This document shows, piece by piece, positions 15,915 through 25,242 of a DNA stretch of 61,509 nt. Every line of letters begins with the position of its first letter. Position 1 is the stretch's first letter. The translations under genes and the position numbers were made by a program. The notes under the pieces were generated by a model. That model was not told the origin of the DNA. It saw nothing but the letters and a program-made list of their open reading frames with translations, and did no database searches. Origin of the DNA: an uncultured Prevotellaceae bacterium (GTDB taxonomy: Bacteria; Bacteroidota; Bacteroidia; Bacteroidales; Bacteroidaceae); the NCBI GenBank assembly GCA_900321425.1, contig ONWA01000003.1, forward strand, positions 1-61,509, read 5' to 3'.

Positions 15915-18390
15915 CTTCATATGCGGGCTGTGCCTGATACTCATCATCCTGTCCGCCTTGCTGATCAGGACGACGTTTCTGGTTGTTCATATTACCAAAA
16001 TTCCAAGAGATTGTAACGTTGAAACGGGGTTTCCGCCAATTCTTCTGGTGGCGCCAGAACGTGTCGCTACTGGTATAATTCTCCCACTTCCTTGTGCCAA
16101 AGACATCACGCCAGTTCAGACTAAGCGTCAGTGCCTTGTTAAAAAAGGTCTTACGCAAACCTAAGTCAAGACTGGCATTAGGACGACGGTGTCCCTGCGT
16201 GATGACAGAGCGCGAACGATAGTTACCAGTGGCCTGTATGGAGATATCGTAGGGCAAGATAAGACTCGCCAACAGACGGGCATCCCATGAAAAGCTCTTA
16301 TTACCCACCCCACTAACCGTTTGACCATCTATCACATAACTAAACCCATCGAGCTTATAGTAATATCCATTGATCGTAGTAGTAAGGTCGAGTCGGCGCC
16401 ATAGTTTGTTCTTGACAATGAGTTCTACACCCAGACTCTGACTCTTCGCCACGTTCTCATTGGTAGAGTACATCAGTCCGTCGGTAGCACTTTGGTAGCG
16501 CACGCGTTGGATGACATCGGTAGTGGGACGGTAGTAAGTGCTCACAGAGAGGGTATGGGCATTCCATGTCTTGAGAAAATTCAGTGAGATAGAGTGCGTA
16601 TACTCAGGGGTGAGCAAAGGGTTACCATAGGTAATGATAGAGGCATCGCTAGTGTTGCGGAAAGAGTTGAGTTGACCACCCCATGGACGACGTAGGCGAC
16701 GGGTATAGTTCAACTGTATCTGAGCAGTGGGAGTAAACTGGTAGTTAAGAAACAAACTGGGAAAGAGTTGAAAATAATCTTTCTTGAATGGTTCATCCTT
16801 GGGAGCCAGACCGTGCTCCTGCTCGTAGTTCAGACTCTCAGTATACACCTTCCAGTACTCGCCGCGCAGACCTGCCATAATACCCAGTTTACCGATGTTC
16901 GTAGTGACGGTAGCATAGAGGGCATGGGTGTCTATGTCGTAGATAAAGCGGTTGAAAAACGCGGTTTCCTCAACCTTGTCGGTTCCCTCCCAGTTCTCCG
17001 TGTCTATCCACGACTCCTGAGGAGTATTCTCATGCGAGAAACGGCCATTATAGCCTGCTTCGAGCTTCCATCGGTCCGTTATCTGGTTCTCGTATTCGAG
17101 TTTGGCCTCCCACGAACGGTTATTGATGTGCAAGGGACGGTACTGCCAACTATAGCTGTTGTTGCTGTCATCCTCGGAATAGAGGAGTGCATCTTGATAG
17201 AAATTGTCGTTATCGCTCTTCCAACGGCCCCAGGAGAGATTAGCAGTGAGTTTGTGCTTCTCACCGAACTCATGGGTATAGCCCAGTTCACCATGGAGCA
17301 TGTTGTGCTTGCCATCTACAGTGGTGGTGCGCCACAATACATAGGAAGGTTCGGGATTGCCAATGATGCCATAGTAGTAGGGCTGTTCGCTGAGATCATC
17401 GTGATTGCCGAACATCGCCATACCTGAAAACGAAAGCTCATCTTTTTTAGAAAGATGGAACGTCAAATTAGCACGGGTGAAAATACCCTGCCCACTGTCA
17501 TCGTCCTCCGACTCAGTGTTCTGATAAGTGTTTGTATGAAGGAAATGCTGTTCACTCACACTATATCCTACTCCCTTACGCTTACGATAACCCACATTGA
17601 CATTGGCATCCAGTTTACCACTGGAATAATTGAAGTTGCCACCCACATTCCAACCACCACTGTTGTTGACTCCTGTACGCAACGATCCATAGTAGCCGGC
17701 CTTACGGTCGCGCTTGAGGATGATATTAATGATACCCGCAGAACCCTCGGCACTGAACTTAGCAGAGGGGTTGTCAATAATTTCTATGCGCTCGATACTC
17801 TCAGCAGGAATCTGCTGAAGGATATCACCACGATTGTCGGCAGTCAGACCGCTGGCCTTGCCATTGATCCACACCTCGACGCTGCTATTGCCACGCAGGG
17901 ATATCTCACCGTCAGTGGTAACCTCAACGCTGGGGATGTTTTCCAACAAATCAGAAGCAGTACCTCCTGCTGCTGCCAGAATCTGGTCGACAGTAAACGA
18001 CTTACGGTCAACCTCCAGTTTCATTTGTGACCGTTGTCCTGTCACCTGTACTTCCTTCAACTGTTGGGCATCCTCAGTAATATAGAGGGCGGGATAGGAC
18101 ACCTGACGGTTCTTGTCGGACAGGGTAAAACGTCGCACGAGGTTCTTATAACCAACAAAACTGACCTGCAGGTCATAAGTGCCATCCGACAATCCAACAA
18201 TATGGAAAGAGCCGTTGGCATCGGTGATGGCACCCTTAACCATCTTACCGTTCTTTGACACCTTCACATTGACATATTGTAGAACATTGTTGCTCTGCTT
18301 ATCATGGACTTTTCCCTTTACGGAGCCTTGAGCCAAGGCAATAATTGTGCAAAATATTAATACACAGAGAGTTACTAAACGCTTTTCCAT
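15901..18390 (-). CDS. Outer membrane TonB-dependent receptor, OMP_b-brl_3 type
   Basis: 829 aa from the ATG at 18390 (MEKRLVTLCVLIFCTIIALAQ, signal peptide); an upstream ATG at 18432 would precede the signal by 14 residues and is rejected. Domains are a carboxypeptidase-regulatory-like beta-sandwich (~25-110: GSVKGKVHDKQSNNVLQYVN, GSFHIVGLSDGTYDL), a TonB plug (~115-230: LENIPSVEVTTDGEISLRG, NPSAKFSAEGSAGIINI), then a ~600-residue barrel ending in FNVTISWNFGNM plus a polar tail. This subfamily is probably a nutrient or peptide receptor in the outer membrane; no SusD partner is next to it. The nucleoside kinase gene ends 31 bp upstream, so the two may be co-transcribed. A terminator closes the gene. 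Confidence 0.86.
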   Translation of the reverse strand: MEKRLVTLCVLIFCTIIALAQGSVKGKVHDKQSNNVLQYVNVKVSKNGKMVKGAITDANGSFHIVGLSDGTYDLQVSFVGYKNLVRRFTLSDKNRQVSYPALYITEDAQQLKEVQVTGQRSQMKLEVDRKSFTVDQILAAAGGTASDLLENIPSVEVTTDGEISLRGNSSVEVWINGKASGLTADNRGDILQQIPAESIERIEIIDNPSAKFSAEGSAGIINIILKRDRKAGYYGSLRTGVNNSGGWNVGGNFNYSSGKLDANVNVGYRKRKGVGYSVSEQHFLHTNTYQNTESEDDDSGQGIFTRANLTFHLSKKDELSFSGMAMFGNHDDLSEQPYYYGIIGNPEPSYVLWRTTTVDGKHNMLHGELGYTHEFGEKHKLTANLSWGRWKSDNDNFYQDALLYSEDDSNNSYSWQYRPLHINNRSWEAKLEYENQITDRWKLEAGYNGRFSHENTPQESWIDTENWEGTDKVEETAFFNRFIYDIDTHALYATVTTNIGKLGIMAGLRGEYWKVYTESLNYEQEHGLAPKDEPFKKDYFQLFPSLFLNYQFTPTAQIQLNYTRRLRRPWGGQLNSFRNTSDASIITYGNPLLTPEYTHSISLNFLKTWNAHTLSVSTYYRPTTDVIQRVRYQSATDGLMYSTNENVAKSQSLGVELIVKNKLWRRLDLTTTINGYYYKLDGFSYVIDGQTVSGVGNKSFSWDARLLASLILPYDISIQATGNYRSRSVITQGHRRPNASLDLGLRKTFFNKALTLSLNWRDVFGTRKWENYTSSDTFWRHQKNWRKPRFNVTISWNFGNMNNQKRRPDQQGGQDDEYQAQPAYEGGEE

Positions 18391-18421
18391 GTAATTTCTG
18401 ACGACAAAAAAAGGAAAAGGT

Positions 18422-20086
18422 TTAATACTCAAACGAACTTCCTCCTAAGAATTCGCGCAACAGTGATGTGGGAGGTATCTGATCCTCGGGTATCGGACGA
18501 ATATACTTGAGGAACTTCAGCAGTCGATAAGCCTCACTGAATTCATCGGAATTCTCTGGCACGAGCTCTAACAAGGGGGCTGCCTGACGCTTGATGACGG
18601 CCAATTCGAAGAGCATGGCGGTATTGAACATCGCATCAGCATTCTCTTGGAAGGGGAATATCCAACGGTTCTCACCAGCACGCACACTGGGCCATCGACG
18701 AATAGTATCCTGCGCACTCACACCACGATACTTATAATCACGGATGATACGACGCAACAAACGGTTATCGGTGGTGGGGATATAGTTGTGGTTATCGAGC
18801 AGGATGGTGGTCAACGCAGAGGCGTAGACACGGTAGATTTGCTCGTTGGGAATCTGTGCCGTCAGTTCTGGATTGAGGGCATGAATGCCTTCAACAACCA
18901 GCACCTCATCGTCGTGCAGCCGCAGGCGGCGACCACTTTTCATACTCTTCCCCGTGGGGAAATCGTAGCGAGGCAACTCCACTTCCTCACCCTTAAAGAG
19001 GGCGCTCAACTGCTCGTTGAGTAAGTCAAGATTAAGGGCATGCAGATGCTCGAAATCATAGTCGCCCTTCTCGTCACGTGGTGTTTTCTCACGATCGAGG
19101 AAATAGTCGTCGAGAGAGATGCCGATGGGCTTAAGACCATTGATAGCCAACTGGATAGACAGTCGTTTACAAGTGGTCGTCTTGCCACTCGACGAAGGAC
19201 CCGCAATAAGCACCATACGGATACCTTTTCTGTTGGCAATATCATCGGCTATTTGTGCCACCTTCTTCTCCTGAAGTGCCTCTCCCAGTTGGATAAGATA
19301 AGGCGATCCACCCTCGTCAATCGCTGTGTTCAGGTCGCCGATGGTACGCATACCTAGGATCTCCTGCCAACGGTGGTGCTCTTTGAAGATGCCGAACATC
19401 TTGTCCTGATGCACCATCTCACCCAATTCACCTGGATGCTGAAGCGAGGGCACACGGAGCAACAGACCGTCGTAATATTTCTCTAGTCCGAAGAGGTAGA
19501 GCTGCGAGGTATTGGTGAGTAATGCTCCGTAATAATAGTCGATATAGCCGTCAATTTCGTAGTAGGTCGTGAACATACGTCCTGTGCTCTTCAGCAACTT
19601 CACCTTCGAGAAGGTGTGCAACTCCTCAAACATACGGATAGCCTCTTCAGTAGTGGTCTCATAGCGGTGGATGGGGAAATGGGCGTCGATAATCTCCTGC
19701 ATACGTTGACGGATACGACCAACATCCTCGAGCGTGACAGGATGACCGATATTAAGATTGACATAATAACCGTTCGACACAGGGATATCAATAGCGACCT
19801 TCGCTACGTCGTAAAGACTGTGAACAGCCTTACAGAGGACAAAAAACAGTGTACGTGTATAAGCGCGGGCTGCCGATGGAGTGTACATATCAAGGAACTC
19901 CACCTCCTTGTTTTTATACACGCGATAATGCATACCCTCTACCTTATTGTTGACCTTCGCTGTGATGGGTCCATACTCCATTTGGAGGTCAAATGCAGAA
20001 AAAACCTCAGAAAGTGGACTTCCTATTAGGAAGTTTTGAGATTTTTTATTATTTTTGCACCGGATTTGAATCTTGCGTTCTTCCAT
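18422..20086 (-). CDS. Uridine kinase-like nucleoside kinase with TGS/ThrRS-like N-terminus
   Basis: 554 aa from ATG 20086 (MEERKIQIRCKNN). The C-terminal half is a P-loop kinase of the phosphoribulokinase/uridine kinase family: Walker A LIAGPSSSGKTTTCKRLS, ISLDDYFLDREKTPRDEKG, DYDFEHLHALNLDLL and VLVVEGIHALNPEL. The first ~280 residues resemble the TGS and second-additional domains of threonyl-tRNA synthetase, an arrangement common in Bacteroidetes and Firmicutes nucleoside kinases. The likely role is phosphorylation of pyrimidine nucleosides for salvage in the cytosol. The upstream extension of the frame (to 20182) encodes no conserved residues and overlaps the divergent gene. A weak -7 variant, TATCTTTA, lies at 20118-20125. 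Confidence 0.9.
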   Translation of the reverse strand: MEERKIQIRCKNNKKSQNFLIGSPLSEVFSAFDLQMEYGPITAKVNNKVEGMHYRVYKNKEVEFLDMYTPSAARAYTRTLFFVLCKAVHSLYDVAKVAIDIPVSNGYYVNLNIGHPVTLEDVGRIRQRMQEIIDAHFPIHRYETTTEEAIRMFEELHTFSKVKLLKSTGRMFTTYYEIDGYIDYYYGALLTNTSQLYLFGLEKYYDGLLLRVPSLQHPGELGEMVHQDKMFGIFKEHHRWQEILGMRTIGDLNTAIDEGGSPYLIQLGEALQEKKVAQIADDIANRKGIRMVLIAGPSSSGKTTTCKRLSIQLAINGLKPIGISLDDYFLDREKTPRDEKGDYDFEHLHALNLDLLNEQLSALFKGEEVELPRYDFPTGKSMKSGRRLRLHDDEVLVVEGIHALNPELTAQIPNEQIYRVYASALTTILLDNHNYIPTTDNRLLRRIIRDYKYRGVSAQDTIRRWPSVRAGENRWIFPFQENADAMFNTAMLFELAVIKRQAAPLLELVPENSDEFSEAYRLLKFLKYIRPIPEDQIPPTSLLREFLGGSSFEY

Positions 20087-20175
20087 ACTCGAAAATATTG
20101 ATAGTGATTTACTGCGGTAAAGATACGGAAATTTTTTGAGATAACGCATAAAAGACAAATTATTTTTAACAAAAT

Positions 20176-21924
20176 ATGTCAATTTGGGTAATTTTTAAAC
20201 TTCTGGGATCACTTGCCTTGCTGATGTTCGGTATGAAGAGCATGAGTGAATCACTCCAGAAAATGGCGGGACCGCAGTTGCGTCACGTCTTGGGAGCCAT
20301 GACTACCAATCGGTTTACGGGTATGCTGACAGGTATGTTAGTAACTGCATCGGTACAGTCTTCAACCGCTACGACCGTGATGACGGTATCGTTCGTTAAC
20401 GCCGGTCTACTCACCTTGGCACAGGCCATCTCTGTGATTATGGGTGCCAATATCGGTACGACGCTGACCGCATGGATCATGTCAGCAGGTATGTCGTTCG
20501 ACATTACTAGCGCCATCTATCCAGCCTTTGCCATCGGTATTATCCTAATCTATCTGAAGAGGTACAGGTATATCGGTGACTTCCTCTTTGGTCTGTCCTT
20601 CCTACTCCTCGGATTGGGAACACTACGCCTCACAGGTACGGAGATGCACCTAGGTGAGAATCAGGCACTGCTCGATTTCTTTGCCTCGTTCGATCCCAAC
20701 TCGTTTATTACCACCCTGATCTTCCTTGTTTTAGGAGGTATTATGACATTCTGTGTTCAGTCGTCAGCAGCAGTAATGGCCATCACGATGATTCTGTGTT
20801 CGAGTGGTGCCCTACCCATCTATCAGGGTATCGCACTGGTGATGGGTGAGAATATCGGAACCACTGTTACCTCGAACCTTGCTGCTCTCTCTGCCAACAC
20901 ACAGGCGCGCAGAGCTGCTTTGGCACATATGTTCTTCAACGTTTTCGGCGTATTATGGATTCTCATCGTATTCCGTCCTTTCATCGATACGGTATGTGGA
21001 TTCGTAGGCTACGATACGGACATGGTGAAGGGAACGGTCAGTGCACAGGTATTCCTGGCCAATTCGGCTAAACTGAGTTTCGTACTCGCCGCCTTCCACA
21101 CCTGTTTCAACGTAGCCAACACCCTGATTCTGATCTGGTTCATACCACAGATAGAACGATTCGTCTGCTGGGTCATCAAGCCCAAGAAAGTGGACGAGGA
21201 GGAAGACTTCCGCTTGCATTTCATTACGGCTGGCTTCATGAAGACCCCAGAACTCTCCGTGCTCGAAGCACAGAAGGAGATACAGTCGTTCTCCGAGCGT
21301 ATGCAACGGATGTTTGGTATGGTACGAGAACTGCTCACTCTCTCCAGCAGCAGTTTCGACAAGAAAGACAACCAGGCAGGCGACTTCAACAAACTCTACA
21401 CACGTATCGAGAAGTACGAGGGTATCTCCGACAATATGGAACTGGAGATTGCCAAGTATCTCGACTCTGTGAGCAATGCCCATCTCTCTGACGACACGAA
21501 AGGAAAAATCCGTGCCATGTTGCGTGAGATCTCCGAGCTGGAAAGTATCGGCGATGCCTGCTTCAATATGGCCCGTACCATTTCACGTAAGTATAATGGC
21601 AAAGAAGACCATTTCACGGAGAAACAATATGAGCACCTGCACCAGATGATGGAGCTCACCGACCAGTCGCTCACACAGATGAACGCCCTCATGGGAGGAC
21701 GTAAGGAAGCCTTCAATGTGAACAGAACCTTCAATATCGAGAACGAGATCAACAATTACCGTACCCAACTGAAGTCGCAGAATATCAACGACATCAACAA
21801 CCACAAGTACACATATGCCGTAGGTACTATCTACATGGATATCGTGAACGAATGTGAGAAGTTGGGCGACTATGTCGTGAACGTAGTAGAGGCTCGTATG
21901 GGAACGAGACAGAAGGGTCTTTAA
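20176..21924 (+). CDS. Na/Pi cotransporter family protein with PhoU-like tail
   Basis: 582 aa. The membrane half has two inverted repeats with the hallmark QSS motifs (VQSSTATTVMTVSFVNAG and VQSSAAVMAITMILCSSG) and GANIGTT / GENIGTT loops, as in NptA/PNaS symporters. About eight to ten hydrophobic segments cover residues 1-330. The C-terminal ~230 residues are helical and PhoU-like (ELESIGDACFNMARTI, NECEKLGDYVVNVVEA). The role is sodium-driven phosphate transport at the inner membrane, with the PhoU-like part perhaps regulatory. The gene is divergent from the nucleoside kinase with 89 bp between starts; no good TAnnTTTG box was seen for it. Confidence 0.92.
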   Translation: MSIWVIFKLLGSLALLMFGMKSMSESLQKMAGPQLRHVLGAMTTNRFTGMLTGMLVTASVQSSTATTVMTVSFVNAGLLTLAQAISVIMGANIGTTLTAWIMSAGMSFDITSAIYPAFAIGIILIYLKRYRYIGDFLFGLSFLLLGLGTLRLTGTEMHLGENQALLDFFASFDPNSFITTLIFLVLGGIMTFCVQSSAAVMAITMILCSSGALPIYQGIALVMGENIGTTVTSNLAALSANTQARRAALAHMFFNVFGVLWILIVFRPFIDTVCGFVGYDTDMVKGTVSAQVFLANSAKLSFVLAAFHTCFNVANTLILIWFIPQIERFVCWVIKPKKVDEEEDFRLHFITAGFMKTPELSVLEAQKEIQSFSERMQRMFGMVRELLTLSSSSFDKKDNQAGDFNKLYTRIEKYEGISDNMELEIAKYLDSVSNAHLSDDTKGKIRAMLREISELESIGDACFNMARTISRKYNGKEDHFTEKQYEHLHQMMELTDQSLTQMNALMGGRKEAFNVNRTFNIENEINNYRTQLKSQNINDINNHKYTYAVGTIYMDIVNECEKLGDYVVNVVEARMGTRQKGL

Positions 21925-21964
21925 AAATAAATGTTTATTTTTAGGTCTGTTCAGAAATTTTTTA

Positions 21965-21972
21965 TAAATTTG
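21965..21972 (+). promoter_or_regulatory. -7 box for Oar-like receptor gene
   Basis: TAAATTTG matches TAnnTTTG; the ATG is 41 nt downstream at 22014. No TTTG at -33. Confidence 0.5.
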
Positions 21973-22013
21973 CAACCAGATAATAACAATATTCACATTA
22001 AACAAACTGTAGT

Positions 22014-25000
22014 ATGAGAAAAATTCTCTTCTTGATGTGCACACTATTAACCTGCACATTGACCATGATGGCACAGGTCACGACCTCCAGTATCTATGGT
22101 AAGGTGGTGGCCGACAAGGAAACGGCTATCGGTGCTACGATCACCGCTAAGCATGTTCCTTCAGGTACAACCTACTACGCCGTCACCAACCAGAATGGTC
22201 GTTACACCATTCAGGGTATGCGTCCCGGTGGTCCCTACGAGATTACCATCTCTTATTTGGGCTACAAAGACGAGGTGATTAAAGGCGTCAGTCTGGCACT
22301 GGGTGACCCCAGCGTCTTCAATGTCAACCTAAAGGAGGACTCGCAGATGCTCGGCGAGGTGACGGTGACAGGACGGGCTAGCTTCGGTGGCTCAGGAGCC
22401 TCAACAGGTTTCTCGCAGCAGCAGATCGAGAATGCGCCCACTATCAATCGTGACGTATTCGACGTAGCTAAGCTCTCTCCACTGGTGAACGCCATGAATG
22501 GCGGTCTCTCCATTGCAGGTATGAGTAACCGTTACAACTCGTTCCAGATTGACGGTGTTGTGAGCAACGACGTCTTTGGTCTGAACAGCACTGGACAGAA
22601 TGGTACTGGTGCCGGTGGTAATCCTATCTCTATGGATGCCGTAGAGCAGATTCAGGTGGTTGCCTCACCTTTCGATATCCGTCAGAGCGGATTTACCGGT
22701 GGTGCCATCAACGCCATCACCAAGTCGGGTACGAACCAGTTCAAGGGAACAGGTTTCTTCTATTACACCGACGAGAACCTGTATGGCCGTTACAACCAGC
22801 TGACACGTAAAACCGATAAGCTGACCAACCAAGCTACGAAGACCTTTGGTTTTACCTTTGGCGGTCCTATCATCAAGGACAAGTTGTTCTTCTTTGCCAG
22901 TCTGGAGCGTAAGACCAAGAGCTATCCTGCTACCTATTATGCAGGTATGGACGGCTATTTCATGACCGAAGAACTAGCACAGGCTATCATCGACAAATAC
23001 TATAGTTATACAGGCATCGAGGAGAGCTATGCCCGCAACGAAATCAACACGAAGAACACCTCGCTGCTGGGTCGTCTTGACTGGAATATCAACGCTAAGC
23101 ACAAACTGACATTACGCTACCAGTTGAACGTATCTAACGACGAGGGTTATAGCGGAGGTCAGTATACCTACTATTTCCACAATAGCGGTCAGAACAGAGA
23201 AAATACAACTAACTCGTTTGTGGCTGAGTTGAACTCACATTTCAGCAACACGATGTACAACGAGCTGCGTATCAGTGGTAATTTCGTACGCGATCCCCGT
23301 TCGGTAGCCTACAGAGCCCCAAGCGTATACATCACGGGTGGTGGTGTCTATGATGTGGAGACAGGCACCGAGACCTTCGGCGGTAGCAGCCTCCGTTTCA
23401 GTATGGGTCCGTACTATGCAGCAGGTATCAACTATATCAACCAGGATATCTGGACATTGGAGGATAACTTCTCCTGGTATCTGGGCAATCACATCCTGAC
23501 AGCAGGTACTCATAACGAGTTCTATCGCATGAAGAACGCATACTATACCTATGCCTTTGGTCAGTACGACTACAACACGTTCACTGACTTCTTCAATGAT
23601 AACCCTTCACGCTTCCGTTGGAACTACTCCGATGCTACTATCACAGGTACCAACGAATGGGCAGCACCTATGGATGCTGGTCAGCTGGGCTTCTACGTTC
23701 AGGACAAGTGGGATGTGAACACCCGTTTGCAGATGACTCTCGGTCTGCGTGTCGACGCTCCTATATACTTCAATAAGCCTTCATGGAACAGTGAGTTCAA
23801 CCTCTCACCCTATGCCTTGGAGAACAACCTCGTCGTAGGACGTGCCCCCAAGACTTCTCTGATGTTCTCCCCACGTTTCGGTTTCCGCTACTTCCTCAAC
23901 GAGAGTCACACTAGTGTGCTGCGTGGAGGTATTGGCATCTTCAACGGTCGTGCACCGTTCGTATGGCTGGAGAACGCATGGGCCAATACAGGTATTGAGA
24001 AGAAGGGAACACAGATTACGACCAACGTACCAAAGTTCTCTGAATGGGGTCTCGACACTCCTGGCGCTGCTGCTTCTGCAGCTGGCACCTCTTCTAAGCC
24101 CGCTATCAACACAGTGGATCGCAACTTCAAGTTCCCACAGGTACTGCGTGTAAATCTGGCTTACGAGACCATCCTTCCTGGCGACGTGAAGATGACCCTC
24201 GAAGGACTGTTCTCTAAGAACATCAACAGCGTATGGTTCCAGAACCTCGCCATCAAAGATGAGGGCAATACCGTATTCTCTGTTCCTGGCGTAGCCAACT
24301 CAGCCGTACCTTATTATAGTTATAATGTAGGTGGTTACACGGAAATCATCAACCTGACGAACACCAACAAGGGATATAGCTACTCTCTGAGTGCTAAGTT
24401 CGAGAAGAGTTTCCCCTTCGGTCTCGATCTGATGGCTAGCTACACCTTTGGTCACTCATACTCCGTCAACGACGGTCTGTCGTCGCAGGCGGTCAGCAAC
24501 TGGCAGCTCAACGCACGTACCGACCCCAACAAGCAGGAACTGTCGTACTCTGTCTTCGACAATCCTCATCGTGTGATGGCACAGGCTGCTTATAATACAA
24601 AGCGCTACGGTCGTGGCCGTTGGCAGAGTCATGTGACACTGACCTACAATGCCACCTCAGGTCACCGTCATAGCTACGTATACTCTGAGAGTGCCTATAC
24701 GCCAACCTTCAATGGTGACTACACCCAGACCTCAACCTACAACGAGTTGATTTATATCCCTACAGAGCTGGAACTCGAGAAGATGCAGTTCACGACTCCT
24801 GCCGATCGCGACAACTACGGACAGTGGATTGAGAACAACGACTATGCCCGTGAGCACCGTGGTCAGTATGCTGAGCGCAACTCCAGTCTCACTCCATGGG
24901 AGCATATGCTCGACCTGCACTTCGCTCAGGATTTCTACTACCTGAAGGAGCGTGGCAGCAAGATTACCCTGACCTTCGATATTCTGAACCTGGGTAACCT

Positions 25001-25187
25001 GATTAACCACCACTGGGGTAAAGTCTATAACACTACTTTTGGATATGCTATCCTAAAGGTTGACAATGTGAAGAAAGACGAGGCGGGCAACCGTTATGGT
25101 GTGTTCAGCTACGCTGGTCAGGAGCCACAGATCAACCAGATGGCCAGCCGTTGGCACATGCAGTTAGGTCTGCGTGTCACCTTCTAA
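22014..25187 (+). CDS. Oar-like TonB-dependent outer membrane receptor
   Basis: 1057 aa with signal peptide (ILFLMCTLLTCTLTMMAQ). It has an N-terminal carboxypeptidase-regulatory-like domain (~25-110: SSIYGKVVADKETAIGATIT, GRYTIQGMRPGGPYEITISY) and a plug domain (~115-240) with DAVEQIQVVASPFDIRQSGF and GGAINAITKSGTNQFKG. A ~800-residue barrel closes with WHMQLGLRVTF, the aromatic terminal strand needed for Bam insertion. The RQSGFTGGAINAITKSG segment is typical of Oar-type receptors. No SusD-like gene follows, so it is not a classical polysaccharide-utilisation pair. The substrate is unknown; adhesion or protein export links have been suggested for Oar relatives. It ends at a strong bidirectional terminator. 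Confidence 0.9.
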   Translation: MRKILFLMCTLLTCTLTMMAQVTTSSIYGKVVADKETAIGATITAKHVPSGTTYYAVTNQNGRYTIQGMRPGGPYEITISYLGYKDEVIKGVSLALGDPSVFNVNLKEDSQMLGEVTVTGRASFGGSGASTGFSQQQIENAPTINRDVFDVAKLSPLVNAMNGGLSIAGMSNRYNSFQIDGVVSNDVFGLNSTGQNGTGAGGNPISMDAVEQIQVVASPFDIRQSGFTGGAINAITKSGTNQFKGTGFFYYTDENLYGRYNQLTRKTDKLTNQATKTFGFTFGGPIIKDKLFFFASLERKTKSYPATYYAGMDGYFMTEELAQAIIDKYYSYTGIEESYARNEINTKNTSLLGRLDWNINAKHKLTLRYQLNVSNDEGYSGGQYTYYFHNSGQNRENTTNSFVAELNSHFSNTMYNELRISGNFVRDPRSVAYRAPSVYITGGGVYDVETGTETFGGSSLRFSMGPYYAAGINYINQDIWTLEDNFSWYLGNHILTAGTHNEFYRMKNAYYTYAFGQYDYNTFTDFFNDNPSRFRWNYSDATITGTNEWAAPMDAGQLGFYVQDKWDVNTRLQMTLGLRVDAPIYFNKPSWNSEFNLSPYALENNLVVGRAPKTSLMFSPRFGFRYFLNESHTSVLRGGIGIFNGRAPFVWLENAWANTGIEKKGTQITTNVPKFSEWGLDTPGAAASAAGTSSKPAINTVDRNFKFPQVLRVNLAYETILPGDVKMTLEGLFSKNINSVWFQNLAIKDEGNTVFSVPGVANSAVPYYSYNVGGYTEIINLTNTNKGYSYSLSAKFEKSFPFGLDLMASYTFGHSYSVNDGLSSQAVSNWQLNARTDPNKQELSYSVFDNPHRVMAQAAYNTKRYGRGRWQSHVTLTYNATSGHRHSYVYSESAYTPTFNGDYTQTSTYNELIYIPTELELEKMQFTTPADRDNYGQWIENNDYAREHRGQYAERNSSLTPWEHMLDLHFAQDFYYLKERGSKITLTFDILNLGNLINHHWGKVYNTTFGYAILKVDNVKKDEAGNRYGVFSYAGQEPQINQMASRWHMQLGLRVTF

Positions 25188-25229
25188 AACAAAAACCGGT
25201 AACCAAATTTGGTTACCGGTTTTTGTTTT
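25186..25229. terminator. 44-bp perfect palindrome, bidirectional terminator
   Basis: The 44 bases are an uninterrupted perfect palindrome centred at 25207/25208. The core is CCGGTAACCAAATTTGGTTA, flanked by A-rich and T-rich arms, so each strand forms a hairpin followed by a T-rich tail. It lies between the convergent ends of the Oar-like receptor (its TAA overlaps the left edge) and the OPT transporter (13 nt away). Confidence 0.9.
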
Positions 25230-25242
25230 TGTTTATGGCTTA

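Noticed and set aside
16768-17427. 219-codon plus-strand frame opposite the OMP_b-brl_3 receptor
   Set aside because: It is antisense to a conserved barrel, has no family resemblance and no promoter or ribosome site.
20118-20125. TATCTTTA as promoter of the nucleoside kinase gene
   Set aside because: It misses the final G of the consensus and has no -33 TTTG at 19-20 bp, so it was not listed as a feature.
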